From positions 124,001 to 188,000 of the forward strand of contig JAZKHE010000005.1 in assembly GCA_040385525.1 (NCBI GenBank): a DNA stretch of 64,000 bases. The letters run 5' to 3'. This document shows positions 15,238 through 24,393 of this stretch, one piece after another. How positions within the stretch are numbered: the first letter of the stretch is position 1; every line of letters begins with the position of its first letter. The notes beneath the pieces were generated by a model, which was not told the DNA's origin, did no database searches, and saw nothing but the letters and a program-made list of their open reading frames with translations. This DNA is from JAZKHE01 sp040385525. Lineage in GTDB: Bacteria > Bacteroidota > Bacteroidia > UBA4408. The position numbers and the translations under genes are program-made.

Positions 15238-17727
15238 ATGTTGAGCTCAATCTATTCTGTTTCTTCAATTGCAAGTATAATAGATGCTTTTAAATCGCAT
15301 ATAAAAGAAAGTGAGCAAGCTATTCAGTATTTAATTATTGATAGTAGAAAAGTTAATTTTCCAGATAAATCATTGTTTTTTGCTATTAAAGGCGAAAGAA
15401 ATAATGGACACGATTACATAAACGATTTGTACCAAAAAGGTGTAAGAAATTTTGTTGTAAGCGAAAAAGAATTAAATCTTACATTATTTCCAGAGGCATC
15501 TTTTTTGTTTGTGGAAAACACATTACAAGCATTGCAAAAATTAGCAGCACATCATCGCAAACAATTTTCTATTCCTGTAATTGGTATAACGGGCAGCAAT
15601 GGTAAAACGGTTGTTAAAGAATGGTTGTTTCAGTTACTTCGCGAAGATAAAAACATCGTCCGAAGTCCAAAAAGTTTTAACTCTCAAGTTGGCGTGCCTT
15701 TAAGTGTTTGGGAATTAAAATCTGATAATGATTTAGCCATTTTTGAGGCGGGTATTTCTCGTCCAAATGAAATGCTTGAGCTTGAAAAAATTATACAGCC
15801 AACTATTGGTTTGTTTACAAATATTGGTCAGGCACATGCCGAAAATTTTGACACGCTCATTCAAAAAGTAAACGAAAAATTATTACTTTTTAAAAATGTA
15901 GAAACACTTATTTATTGCAAAGATTATTTATCGATTTGTGATTCAATAAAACAACAAGACGTTTTTTTAAACAAAAAAATATTTTCTTGGTCAAAGCGTT
16001 CAAAAGCCGATTTGCAAATTGGTAGAGTAAACAAAGCAGATGGCGCAACCAATATTCAAGGTATTTACAATAATTCATTTATTGATATAACAGTTCCTTT
16101 TTCTGACGAAGCATCTATAGAAAATTGTATACATTGTTGGGCAATTTTATTGTTTTTAGGATATAAAAACGAAGATATTTCTCCTCGCTTTAAATTGCTT
16201 ACTCCTATTGCAATGCGTTTAGAATTAAAAGAAGGAATTAATAATTGTTCGGTAATAAACGATTGTTATAATTCTGATTTCGGCTCTTTACAAATTGCCT
16301 TAGATTTTTTAAATCAGCAAAAGCAACATCCCAACAAAACATTAATTTTATCTGATATTTTACAAACTGGTAAATCAGAAGAGGAACTTTATTCAGAAGT
16401 TGCTCAATTGGTTGCTCAGAGTGGCGTTCAAAAAGTAATTGGAATAGGAGAAAGCATTAGCCGACAAAAAAATAAGTTTGCTAAAAACACAGAATTTTAT
16501 GCCACTACCGAACAATTTTTAGCCGAAGTAAATACAAGTTTATTTAAAGACGAAACAATTTTAATTAAAGGAGCTCGCTCGTTTGGTTTTGAAAGAATAA
16601 GCAAATACATTCAGCAAAAAGCACACGAAACTGTTTTAGAAATTAACTTAAATTCTTTAGTAAGTAATTTAAATTATTACCGATCTCTTTTGCAACCAAA
16701 AGTAAAAGTAATGGCAATGGTAAAAGCATTTTCTTACGGCAGCGGAAGTTTTGAAATTGCAAATGTGCTTCAGTTTAATAGAATAGATTATTTGGCTGTT
16801 GCTTATGCCGACGAAGGAGTGGAGTTGCGTATGGCAGGCATTAAAACGCCAATAATGGTTATGAATCCTGAGGAGCAAAGTTACAACTCGATTGTGAAAT
16901 GGGATTTAGAACCAGAAATTTACAATTTTAGAATTCTTTCTTTTTTTAGCGACACATTATTAAAAAGCACTGCTAATGCAGGTACTATTAATGTGCATAT
17001 AAAGCTCGATACAGGTATGCATCGTTTGGGTTTTGATGAACATGAGATAAACGAACTTATTGTAAGAATAAAAAACAATAAAAAAATTAAAATCAAATCT
17101 GTGTTTAGCCATTTAGTAGCTAGTGATGAAGCAGAACACAATGATTTTACAAAACAACAAATACAACGCTTTAAGGCTATGAGCGATTTAATATTGTCTC
17201 ATTTCGATTATCCAATTATTCGACACATCTCTAATTCTGGTGGTATTTCTAAGTTTCCAGAAGCTCAGTTTGATATGGTACGACTAGGAATTGGTATGTA
17301 TGGTGTAGCAAGTAGAGATTATGAGCAAGTTAATTTACAGAATGTTGCGACATTAAAAACTATTATTTCTCAAATTAAAAATCTTAATAAAGGAGAATCC
17401 GTAGGATATAGTAGAAGAGGAGTTTTAGCTCGTAACTCACGTATTGCAACAATTCCAATAGGTTATGCTGATGGTTATAATCGTAAATTAGGTAATGGTG
17501 TAGGCTTTGTTATAATTAATGGGAAAAAAGCTGTTACTGTTGGAAGTATCTGTATGGATATGACGATGGTAGATGTTACAGATATTGATTGTAATGAAGG
17601 TGATGAAGTAATGATTTTTGGAGAAGCGCCTACAATAGCAGATATAGCAGTACAAATGGGAACAATTCCTTACGAAGTATTAACAACAATTTCGCGCAGA
17701 GTAAAACGCGTTTATTTTCAAGAATAA
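15238..17727 (+). CDS. Bifunctional MurF ligase / alanine racemase
   Basis: An 829-residue fusion typical of Bacteroidota. The N-terminal half (about 1-455) is UDP-MurNAc-tripeptide:D-Ala-D-Ala ligase, with the ATP loop GITGSNGKTVVKEW around Lys123 and the NDCYNSDFGSLQIALDF segment of Mur ligases. The C-terminal half (about 460-829) is a PLP-dependent alanine racemase, with the lysine in MAMVKAFSYGSGSFE (Lys496), the HIKLDTGMHRLGF strand and the second catalytic Tyr region VGYSRRGVLA. The fusion couples D-Ala supply to peptidoglycan precursor completion in the cytoplasm. Both domains look intact. Confidence 0.96.
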   Translation: MLSSIYSVSSIASIIDAFKSHIKESEQAIQYLIIDSRKVNFPDKSLFFAIKGERNNGHDYINDLYQKGVRNFVVSEKELNLTLFPEASFLFVENTLQALQKLAAHHRKQFSIPVIGITGSNGKTVVKEWLFQLLREDKNIVRSPKSFNSQVGVPLSVWELKSDNDLAIFEAGISRPNEMLELEKIIQPTIGLFTNIGQAHAENFDTLIQKVNEKLLLFKNVETLIYCKDYLSICDSIKQQDVFLNKKIFSWSKRSKADLQIGRVNKADGATNIQGIYNNSFIDITVPFSDEASIENCIHCWAILLFLGYKNEDISPRFKLLTPIAMRLELKEGINNCSVINDCYNSDFGSLQIALDFLNQQKQHPNKTLILSDILQTGKSEEELYSEVAQLVAQSGVQKVIGIGESISRQKNKFAKNTEFYATTEQFLAEVNTSLFKDETILIKGARSFGFERISKYIQQKAHETVLEINLNSLVSNLNYYRSLLQPKVKVMAMVKAFSYGSGSFEIANVLQFNRIDYLAVAYADEGVELRMAGIKTPIMVMNPEEQSYNSIVKWDLEPEIYNFRILSFFSDTLLKSTANAGTINVHIKLDTGMHRLGFDEHEINELIVRIKNNKKIKIKSVFSHLVASDEAEHNDFTKQQIQRFKAMSDLILSHFDYPIIRHISNSGGISKFPEAQFDMVRLGIGMYGVASRDYEQVNLQNVATLKTIISQIKNLNKGESVGYSRRGVLARNSRIATIPIGYADGYNRKLGNGVGFVIINGKKAVTVGSICMDMTMVDVTDIDCNEGDEVMIFGEAPTIADIAVQMGTIPYEVLTTISRRVKRVYFQE

Positions 17728-17732
17728 TTTTT

Positions 17733-18974
17733 GTGATTAAAAATTTGTGGAGTAATATTAAATCGATTGGTGTAAATGATAATTTAACGATTGAAAAAAA
17801 GCGTCAAGTTGTTTTAACCAACCAATTTGCTACAGTTAGTGGCTTAGCTTTAATTTCGGGCGGTATAGTAGATTTATTTATTGGAGAGTTATTGTTAGGA
17901 ATAATTGTTGCATTATGCGGGCCACTACAATTAATAACTCTTTTATTAAATAAGTTTCAGAAACACAATCTAGCATCATTTGTTTCGATGTTGATGGTAA
18001 ATTTTGCCATATTTTATTTTTCGTCGTACTGCGGATTTGAGGCAGGAGTTTATTTATATTACTTGCCATATATGGTTGGCATTGCTATAATGTTTGAATT
18101 AAATAGTAATAGATTACAGTTTTTAGTGCATTTTTCTTTAACTATTTTTTTCTTGTTTGTTTTAAATCTCACAAGAGAAGGTTTGTTTTTTAATGCAATG
18201 TTATCAGAGTATTCTTTGCGAATGATGTTCTTTAACAACTCAATTGCAAGCACAATATTAATTGCCTATTTTATTTTTGTTATCAATAAATCTAACCTAG
18301 AGTTTAATGAAAATTTGCAACAAATTTTAGCTCAAAAAAATCAAGCAGAATTTGTTTTAAAAACATCACTTACAGAAAAAGAAACTTTGTTAGCAGAAGT
18401 TCATCATCGAGTAAAAAACAATTTGGCTGTTGTTACAAGTTTATTGAGTTTAAAAATGGATTCGGTTAGCAATCCTTATACAAAACAAGTATTACTTGAG
18501 TGCAGAAATCGTGTTATGTCTATGTCTTTAATACATGAAAAACTATACAGAACAAAAGATTTTAGTAATCTAAATTTTAGAATGTATGTTGATGAATTAA
18601 TTGAAGAAATAAAAAAATCATATCCGTTAGAAGATAAAAAAATAACAATTAATGTAGTTTCGCAAAATATTTTTTTAGACTTGCCCGCTGCAATTCCTTG
18701 TGGTTTGTTGCTTAACGAGTTGGTTACAAATTCCTACAAGCACGCATTTAAAAATAGCGATAGTGGAGAAATTAATATTTCGGTTACTCAAAAAGATAGT
18801 GAAATAGAATTAATTGTATCCGACAACGGTATTGGTTTTAATGCTGATGCTGATGATTCACACAGTCTTGGATTAATTTTAGTTGAATCGCTTACAGAAC
18901 AATTAGATGGTAAAGGAGCTTTTATATTTAGCGAAGGAACAAAATTTATTCTTACGTTTAATATAAAAGAGTAG
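17733..18974 (+). CDS. Membrane sensor histidine kinase (HisKA_2 type)
   Basis: 413 residues, starting at a GTG codon 5 bp after murF/alr. Five or six transmembrane segments (about 28-195) form the input module, with no obvious periplasmic sensor domain. The dimerisation box LLAEVHHRVKNNLAVVTSLL (His224/His225) is of the HisKA_2 kind, followed by a HATPase with LLLNELVTNSYKHAFK and VSDNGIGFNAD. No response regulator is adjacent, so the partner is unknown. Coupling to tdk and murF/alr may reflect co-transcription rather than function. Confidence 0.9.
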   Translation: MIKNLWSNIKSIGVNDNLTIEKKRQVVLTNQFATVSGLALISGGIVDLFIGELLLGIIVALCGPLQLITLLLNKFQKHNLASFVSMLMVNFAIFYFSSYCGFEAGVYLYYLPYMVGIAIMFELNSNRLQFLVHFSLTIFFLFVLNLTREGLFFNAMLSEYSLRMMFFNNSIASTILIAYFIFVINKSNLEFNENLQQILAQKNQAEFVLKTSLTEKETLLAEVHHRVKNNLAVVTSLLSLKMDSVSNPYTKQVLLECRNRVMSMSLIHEKLYRTKDFSNLNFRMYVDELIEEIKKSYPLEDKKITINVVSQNIFLDLPAAIPCGLLLNELVTNSYKHAFKNSDSGEINISVTQKDSEIELIVSDNGIGFNADADDSHSLGLILVESLTEQLDGKGAFIFSEGTKFILTFNIKE

Positions 18975-18995
18975 TTAAAAAACTACTCTATTTTT
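18968..18995. terminator. Bidirectional terminator between the kinase and aspS
   Basis: Stem AGAGTAGTT/AACTACTCT with an AAAA loop, followed by ATTTTT on the plus strand. It overlaps the stop codons of both convergent genes. Confidence 0.65.
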
Positions 18996-20755
18996 ACTCT
19001 AATATTTAATTCTTTTAATTGCTCATCTGTTATTGGCGAAGGAGAATCAATCATAACATCTCTACCCGAATTATTTTTTGGGAACGCAATAAAATCTCTA
19101 ATACTTTCTGCACCACCAAATAAAGAACATAATCTGTCGAAACCAAATGCTAAACCACCATGCGGAGGTGCGCCATATTCAAAAGCACTCATTAAAAAGC
19201 CAAATTGTTTTTGCGCTTCTTCGTCGGTAAAGCCCAATAATTCAAACATTTGAGCCTGTAGCGTTTTGTTGTAAATACGAATACTTCCTCCTCCAACTTC
19301 TACACCATTAATTACCATATCGTAGGCGTTTGCTCTAACGCTTCCTGGATTGGTTTTTAATAATTCAATATCTTCTGGTTTTGGAGAAGTAAACGGATGA
19401 TGTTTTGCATGCCATCTTCCTGCTAACGATGCTAATAAATTTGGATCACCATCGTTCCATTCTAACAAAGGAAAATCAATTACCCATAAACAACTGTAAG
19501 TGTTTTTATTGCGCAAGCCTAATTTAGTTCCCATTTCTAAACGAAGCTCGCTCATGGCTTTTTGTGTTTTTTCTAAACCACCAGCTAACACTAGCATTAA
19601 GTCACCTTTTTCTGCACCAAAATGTTGCGACCAAATTTTTAATTCGTCTTCGTTATAAAATTTATCTACAGATGATTTTATAGTTCCATCTGCATTGTAT
19701 CTTGCATAAACTAATCCTGTTGCGCCTATTTGCGGACGTTTTACCCATTCTGTTAATTCGTCTAACTGTTTGCGCGTATACTCTGCAGCACCTTTAGCAC
19801 AAATACCCACAACAAATTCTGCATCATCAAAAACTTTAAAACCTTTATTTTTTACAACGTTGTTAAGTTCAACAAATTTCATTTCAAAACGAGTATCAGG
19901 CTTATCGTTACCATAAAATTTCATAGCATCAGCATAAGTCATACGAGGCATTTTTTCAATATCAACGCCTTTTACTGTTTTAAATAAGTGTTTTACCAAT
20001 CCCTCAAACGTATTTAAAATATCTTCTTGTTCTACAAAACTCATTTCGCAATCTATCTGCGTAAATTCTGGCTGACGATCTGCACGCAAATCTTCATCTC
20101 TAAAACATTTTACAATTTGGTAGTATCTATCAAAACCACCAACCATAAGCAATTGCTTAAAGGTTTGTGGCGATTGCGGTAATGCATAAAATTCACCCGC
20201 ATTCATTCTGCTTGGCACAACAAAATCTCGTGCACCTTCTGGAGTCGATTTAATTAAAACAGGCGTTTCTACTTCTAAAAAATTAAGTTTATCTAAATAG
20301 TTTCTTGTTTCAATTGCCATGCGATGGCGCAATTCCATGTTTGCTCTAACATTATTTCTTCTTAAATCTAAATAACGATATTTCATTCTTAAATCGTCGC
20401 CTCCATCTGTATTGTCGTCGATTGTAAATGGTGGTGTTTGCGACACATTTAAAATAGTAAGTTTTTCAACAATAATTTCTATTTCTCCTGTTGCTATTTT
20501 TAGGTTTTTGCTACTTCTTTCAATTACCTTCCCTGTAACTTGTATCACAAATTCTCTTCCTAGTTTTCTTGCGGATTCGCACAATTCAGCATTTGTTTCC
20601 ATATTAAAAGCTAATTGAGTTATACCATATCTGTCTCTTAAGTCAATAAAAGTCATTCCGCCCAAATCTCTCGATTTAGCAACCCAACCGCTTAATGTAA
20701 CTATAGTGTTTAACTGCGATATATTTAATTCGCCGCAAGTGTGTGTACGCAACAT
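18983..20755 (-). CDS. aspS: Aspartyl-tRNA synthetase
   Basis: Charges tRNA-Asp with aspartate. The 590-residue class II enzyme has an OB-fold anticodon domain (LSGWVAKSRDLGGMTFIDLRD), motif 2 (CFRDEDLRADRQPEFTQID), the bacterial GAD insert domain (about 290-420) and motif 3 (GGLAFGFDRL). The ATG at 20755 (MLRTHTCGEL) is chosen because upstream codons to 20791 do not resemble the family. Asn/Asp discrimination cannot be judged by eye. The gene converges on the histidine kinase gene. Confidence 0.97.
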   Translation of the reverse strand: MLRTHTCGELNISQLNTIVTLSGWVAKSRDLGGMTFIDLRDRYGITQLAFNMETNAELCESARKLGREFVIQVTGKVIERSSKNLKIATGEIEIIVEKLTILNVSQTPPFTIDDNTDGGDDLRMKYRYLDLRRNNVRANMELRHRMAIETRNYLDKLNFLEVETPVLIKSTPEGARDFVVPSRMNAGEFYALPQSPQTFKQLLMVGGFDRYYQIVKCFRDEDLRADRQPEFTQIDCEMSFVEQEDILNTFEGLVKHLFKTVKGVDIEKMPRMTYADAMKFYGNDKPDTRFEMKFVELNNVVKNKGFKVFDDAEFVVGICAKGAAEYTRKQLDELTEWVKRPQIGATGLVYARYNADGTIKSSVDKFYNEDELKIWSQHFGAEKGDLMLVLAGGLEKTQKAMSELRLEMGTKLGLRNKNTYSCLWVIDFPLLEWNDGDPNLLASLAGRWHAKHHPFTSPKPEDIELLKTNPGSVRANAYDMVINGVEVGGGSIRIYNKTLQAQMFELLGFTDEEAQKQFGFLMSAFEYGAPPHGGLAFGFDRLCSLFGGAESIRDFIAFPKNNSGRDVMIDSPSPITDEQLKELNIRVKIE

Positions 20756-20834
20756 AATTTTAATTTTATAGCACGAAAATACTAAAAACACTTTACTTTT
20801 AAGTTTTAACTTCGCAATTTATCTTTATTACCAT

Positions 20835-21284
20835 ATGGAACTGAACATTTTTACTGACGAGTATTTTATGCGAGAAGCTTTAAAAGAAGCTAATTTGGCT
20901 TTTTCTGAAGACGAAATACCTGTGGGCGCTGTAATTGTTTGCGACAACAAAATAATTGCTAGGGCACATAACTTAACGCAGCGATTAAATGATGTTACAG
21001 CTCATGCCGAAATGCAAGCTTTTACATCGGCTGCCGAATATTTAGGGGGTAAATATTTGCGAGATTGCACCTTGTATGTTACGTTAGAACCTTGTGTAAT
21101 GTGTGGTGGAGCTGCTTATTGGACCCAAATTAGCAAAATAGTATTTGGAGCAACAGACGAAAAAAGAGGAGCTGGATTAATTGAAAAATCTATATTTCAT
21201 CCTAAAACAAAAATTGTAGGCGGTGTTTTAAAAGAAGAATGCGGGCAATTAATGACAGATTTTATGCGCTCGAAGCGAAAATAA
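20835..21284 (+). CDS. tadA: tRNA-specific adenosine deaminase (TadA)
   Basis: Deaminates A34 to inosine in tRNA-Arg(ACG). The 149-residue protein carries the zinc-site motifs HAE (57-59, with Glu59 as proton shuttle) and PCVMC (Cys87, Cys90), plus the family's FGATDEKRGA and the C-terminal ECGQLMTDFMRSKRK. It is divergent from aspS, 79 bp away. A hairpin follows directly after the stop codon. Confidence 0.95.
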   Translation: MELNIFTDEYFMREALKEANLAFSEDEIPVGAVIVCDNKIIARAHNLTQRLNDVTAHAEMQAFTSAAEYLGGKYLRDCTLYVTLEPCVMCGGAAYWTQISKIVFGATDEKRGAGLIEKSIFHPKTKIVGGVLKEECGQLMTDFMRSKRK

Positions 21285-21287
21285 AAA

Positions 21288-21317
21288 AGCCTTTCAAAAT
21301 TTTACTTCTGAAAGGCT
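21288..21317. terminator. Hairpin after tadA, probable terminator
   Basis: A 9-bp stem (AGCCTTTCA/TGAAAGGCT) with a 12-nt loop begins 3 nt after the tadA stop. The T tract lies on the minus-strand side and the plus-strand side is A-rich, so direction is unresolved. Confidence 0.5.
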
Positions 21318-21510
21318 AAAAAATCAACATTTACTAACTAAACTTCACTTATGAATTTCAGTACAATTAGTGAACGCAAATGTCTTAATTTTGTTTTGTA
21401 ATTCGCTCTTAAAATAAGTTAAAATGTTTTTTTTTAGACACAGTAGCTTTTTTCAAAGATTAATACACTATTATTTATATATTAAGATTTCTAAGCCTAT
21501 CAATATTTTA

Positions 21511-21518
21511 TATATTTG
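21511..21518 (+). promoter_or_regulatory. -7 box upstream of the secreted hypothetical gene
   Basis: TATATTTG, 17 nt before the ATG at 21536, fits TAnnTTTG. No clear -33 partner. The rest of the 250-bp spacer before it shows no other signal. Confidence 0.45.
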
Positions 21519-21535
21519 TAATAAATAATTGAATT

Positions 21536-22252
21536 ATGAAAAAAACACTATCACTATTGTTGTTGTTAATTGTTACTGCAACCGCTTATTCTCAATCAAA
21601 TGTAGTTTGTCAAGTTATTGACTGGAGTTCTAAAACAGCTAAGTTCGACTCAAGCGAAAAATTAGCTTATGAAACAGAAGAAATAAAAGTAACTTATAAT
21701 TTTTGGTCAGATATAAAATTTGTTAGTTTCACAATATATAACAAAACGGATAAGCCTGTTATTATTGACTGGGCAAAATCGCATATAATTTTACAAGATT
21801 ATTCAAATGATTATTTTGGTTCGTCTTCTACTTTTAGCAGAAATTCAAATGGTGTTGGCTCTAGTTTAACGCATCTGCCCCCAAAGAGCTACATAGAAGA
21901 AAATTTCACAAATAACACAGAGCTATACTTCTCGTGCACAAGTTATTTTAAAAAGATGAAAAAGGGTGATGTAGTAACTAATGATTATAAAGAAGATAAC
22001 AGTATTTATAAAATGAGAAATTACATTACTTATCTTACATCTGACAATAAAGAAAAGGTAGTTGATAACGATTTTTATGTTTCTCAATTACTAAGAATGA
22101 GTAAAGAAACATTTTTAGGTGTAAAGAATAAAAATGAAATTTGTGATGCTCTTGGTAAAAAGAAGATTACTTATGATTATAGTTATCCTTATTTTAAAAT
22201 TAACAGAAGTTATCAATATAAAATACTTCCTAGTTCTGGATGTTGCATGTAG
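21536..22252 (+). CDS. Secreted protein of unknown function
   Basis: 238 residues with a clear signal peptide (MKKTLSLLLLLIVTATAYSQ). The mature part is beta-rich, with VTYNFWSDIKFVSFTIYNKTDKPVIIDW near 50-80 suggesting an immunoglobulin-like or DUF-type beta sandwich. Polar Ser/Asn-rich stretches follow. The extreme C-terminus ends in SSGCCM, with a cysteine pair that could form a disulphide or bind a metal. No lipobox or T9SS tail is present. I do not recognise the family; periplasmic or outer-surface location is inferred from the signal alone. Confidence 0.7.
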   Translation: MKKTLSLLLLLIVTATAYSQSNVVCQVIDWSSKTAKFDSSEKLAYETEEIKVTYNFWSDIKFVSFTIYNKTDKPVIIDWAKSHIILQDYSNDYFGSSSTFSRNSNGVGSSLTHLPPKSYIEENFTNNTELYFSCTSYFKKMKKGDVVTNDYKEDNSIYKMRNYITYLTSDNKEKVVDNDFYVSQLLRMSKETFLGVKNKNEICDALGKKKITYDYSYPYFKINRSYQYKILPSSGCCM

Positions 22253-22275
22253 TAGTTTAAACCCAAAACAATTAC

Positions 22276-22283
22276 TACCTTTG
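22276..22283 (+). promoter_or_regulatory. -7 box upstream of the bacilliredoxin gene
   Basis: TACCTTTG matches TAnnTTTG, 45 nt before the ATG at 22329. No well-placed TTG upstream. Confidence 0.4.
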
Positions 22284-22328
22284 CACCAACAATTTAATAG
22301 TTAGTAATCTTTTAAATTATTTTAAACT

Positions 22329-22742
22329 ATGTATCCAGAAAATTTAGTATTGCCAATGAAAGCGGAGCTTACCTCTGCTGGTTTTAAAGACTTAACAACA
22401 CCAGAACAAGTTGATGCTGCTATTAAAGATAGCAAAGGAACAGTTTTGTGTGTAGTAAATTCGGTTTGCGGTTGTGCTGCGGGAGCGGCTCGTCCGGGTG
22501 TAAAATTAGCTGTTCAGCACAGTAAAAAACCAGATGTAATAACTACGGTTTTTGCAGGTTTTGATGGCGAAGCGGTGGCTCAAGCGCGTAAGCATTTTTT
22601 GCCTTACCCTCCTTCATCACCATGTGTAGCGCTTTTTAAAGACGGTAAATTAGTTCATTTTATTGAGCGTCATCATATTGAAGGCCGTTCAGCTCAAATG
22701 ATTGCTGATAATTTAAAAATGGCATTCGATCAGTTTTGCTAA
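22329..22742 (+). CDS. BrxA/BrxB-family bacilliredoxin
   Basis: 137 residues of the YphP/YqiW (DUF1094) thioredoxin-fold family. The CGC motif (Cys47-Gly-Cys49 in NSVCGCAAG) is the defining redox site, followed by the family's ARPGVKLAVQH and the conserved PPSSPCVALFKDGK. In Firmicutes these proteins remove bacillithiol from oxidised proteins; Bacteroidota members are assumed to act in low-molecular-weight-thiol redox control. It is monocistronic, with its own -7 box and a strong terminator downstream. Confidence 0.93.
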   Translation: MYPENLVLPMKAELTSAGFKDLTTPEQVDAAIKDSKGTVLCVVNSVCGCAAGAARPGVKLAVQHSKKPDVITTVFAGFDGEAVAQARKHFLPYPPSSPCVALFKDGKLVHFIERHHIEGRSAQMIADNLKMAFDQFC

Positions 22743-22760
22743 TATTAAAAAGCATTTAAA

Positions 22761-22792
22761 AACTGTTGTTATACAAAACAGCAGTTTTTTTT
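22761..22792 (+). terminator. Rho-independent terminator after the bacilliredoxin gene
   Basis: A 10-bp stem (AACTGTTGTT/AACAGCAGTT with one G-T pair) is followed by TTTTTTTT. Confidence 0.85.
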
Positions 22793-22868
22793 GTGCTAAA
22801 AATTCTAAATTAAAATACTAAAACGCTTAAAAAAACGTTTTTGTTAGTTTAGTTGATAAAAGTAGAGG

Positions 22869-24392
22869 ATGAATATTTATTCGCAAAAGCAGCAGTGGAA
22901 ACTTGTGTTAATGGTAATAGGATTTATTATTGTTGCAGGGTCTTTGTGGTACACCAATAATATTGTAAAACAAATTGCGAACGAAGAAAGAAAGCAGGTT
23001 GAATTGTGGGCGCAAGCCATTCAGCGAAAAGCAAACTTAGTAAAATACACCAACGATTTATTTGAAAAACTAAAAAAAGAAGAACGCAAACGTATTGAAA
23101 CTTGGGCCGAAGCAACTAAAATGCTAGTGCTTTCAAATAGCGAAAACGATTTAACTTTTTATTTAAAAATTGTTCAAGACAACACAACTATTCCTGTAAT
23201 ATTAACCGACGAAAAATTAAACATTAGTAGCTGGATGAATTTAGATTCTATTCCCAACAATAGCTACAGTAATGCTAGTCCTCAGCAAAAAGAAAGTGTT
23301 TCTAAAATTTTAAAATCCTTTGCCGAAAAACAAAATCCGCTAGAAATTAACTATTACAAAAATTACAAAAACAAAGTGTTTTATGGCGATACAAAATTGT
23401 TTATTGAACTAAAAACGGTTCTAAACGATTTAATACAATCTTTTATATCAGACATTGTTAGCAACGCAGCATCTAGTCCTGTAATATTTATTAGTCAAGA
23501 TAAAAAAAGAATAATCGCATCGAGCAATGTGCGCGATGAACTAATATATGCGGCCGATTTACGCGATAAAACAATTCAAGATTTTGAAAAATCGAATACG
23601 CCAATTTTAATTGAATTAGGTACAGGCGAAAAAGATTTAATTCTATACAAAGATTCGGCTTTGCTAACCACATTAAAATATTTCCCAATAATTCAGTTTT
23701 TAATTATAGGTGTTTTTTTATTTATTGCTTATAGTTTATTTAGCACTGCGCGTAAAGTGGAGCAAAATCAGGTTTGGGTTGGTATGAGCAAAGAAACTGC
23801 TCATCAGTTAGGTACGCCACTTTCATCATTAATTGGCTGGGTTGAATTATTAAAAGCAAAAGGAATGCAATCTGAAACAGTAGAAATAGAAAAAGACATT
23901 GCTCGCTTAAATACTATTGCAGAACGTTTTTCTAAAATTGGTTCTCAACCCAATTTAGTAAACGAAAATGTAAGCAAAATAATTACGGCTTGTATAGCCT
24001 ATATGCAAGTGCGTAGTTCTCAAAATGTAAATTTTATTTTTTCTCCAGATAAAGATTATTTTGTAAAAGTTAATCCGCAATTGTTTGAATGGGTTATCGA
24101 AAACCTTATTCGCAATGCTATTGATGCTATGGAAAATAAGGGGAAAATTAAATTTGAAATTTCTCAACAAGGTTCAAAATTAATTATTGATGTAGAAGAT
24201 TCTGGAAAAGGTGTTCCGAAAAATAATTTTAAAACAATTTTTGAACCGGGTTACACCACCAAAAAAAGAGGTTGGGGTTTAGGTTTGTCTTTAAGCAAAA
24301 GAATTATAGAAGAATATCATAACGGAAAAATTTCTGTAAAACATTCGGAAGTTAACGAAGGCACAACCTTTAGAATTGTTTTAAACGCTTAG
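22869..24392 (+). CDS. Membrane sensor histidine kinase
   Basis: 507 residues. A membrane helix (12-32) is followed by a charged coiled coil containing two similar strings (EERKQVELWAQAI and EERKRIETWAEAT), an extracytoplasmic sensor region (about 90-270) and a second helix (about 273-292). The kinase core has the phospho-acceptor His312 in SKETAHQLGTPLSSL, the N box NLIRNAIDAM, and ATP-lid motifs DSGKGVP and GWGLGLSLSKRI. It leads an operon in which hemW begins 1 nt after its stop. No response regulator is encoded nearby. Confidence 0.92.
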   Translation: MNIYSQKQQWKLVLMVIGFIIVAGSLWYTNNIVKQIANEERKQVELWAQAIQRKANLVKYTNDLFEKLKKEERKRIETWAEATKMLVLSNSENDLTFYLKIVQDNTTIPVILTDEKLNISSWMNLDSIPNNSYSNASPQQKESVSKILKSFAEKQNPLEINYYKNYKNKVFYGDTKLFIELKTVLNDLIQSFISDIVSNAASSPVIFISQDKKRIIASSNVRDELIYAADLRDKTIQDFEKSNTPILIELGTGEKDLILYKDSALLTTLKYFPIIQFLIIGVFLFIAYSLFSTARKVEQNQVWVGMSKETAHQLGTPLSSLIGWVELLKAKGMQSETVEIEKDIARLNTIAERFSKIGSQPNLVNENVSKIITACIAYMQVRSSQNVNFIFSPDKDYFVKVNPQLFEWVIENLIRNAIDAMENKGKIKFEISQQGSKLIIDVEDSGKGVPKNNFKTIFEPGYTTKKRGWGLGLSLSKRIIEEYHNGKISVKHSEVNEGTTFRIVLNA

Positions 24393-24393
24393 T

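Noticed and set aside
21285..21535. Small RNA or leader gene in the spacer after tadA
   Set aside because: Only a hairpin and a -7 box are visible; no conserved RNA structure or ORF above about 16 codons.
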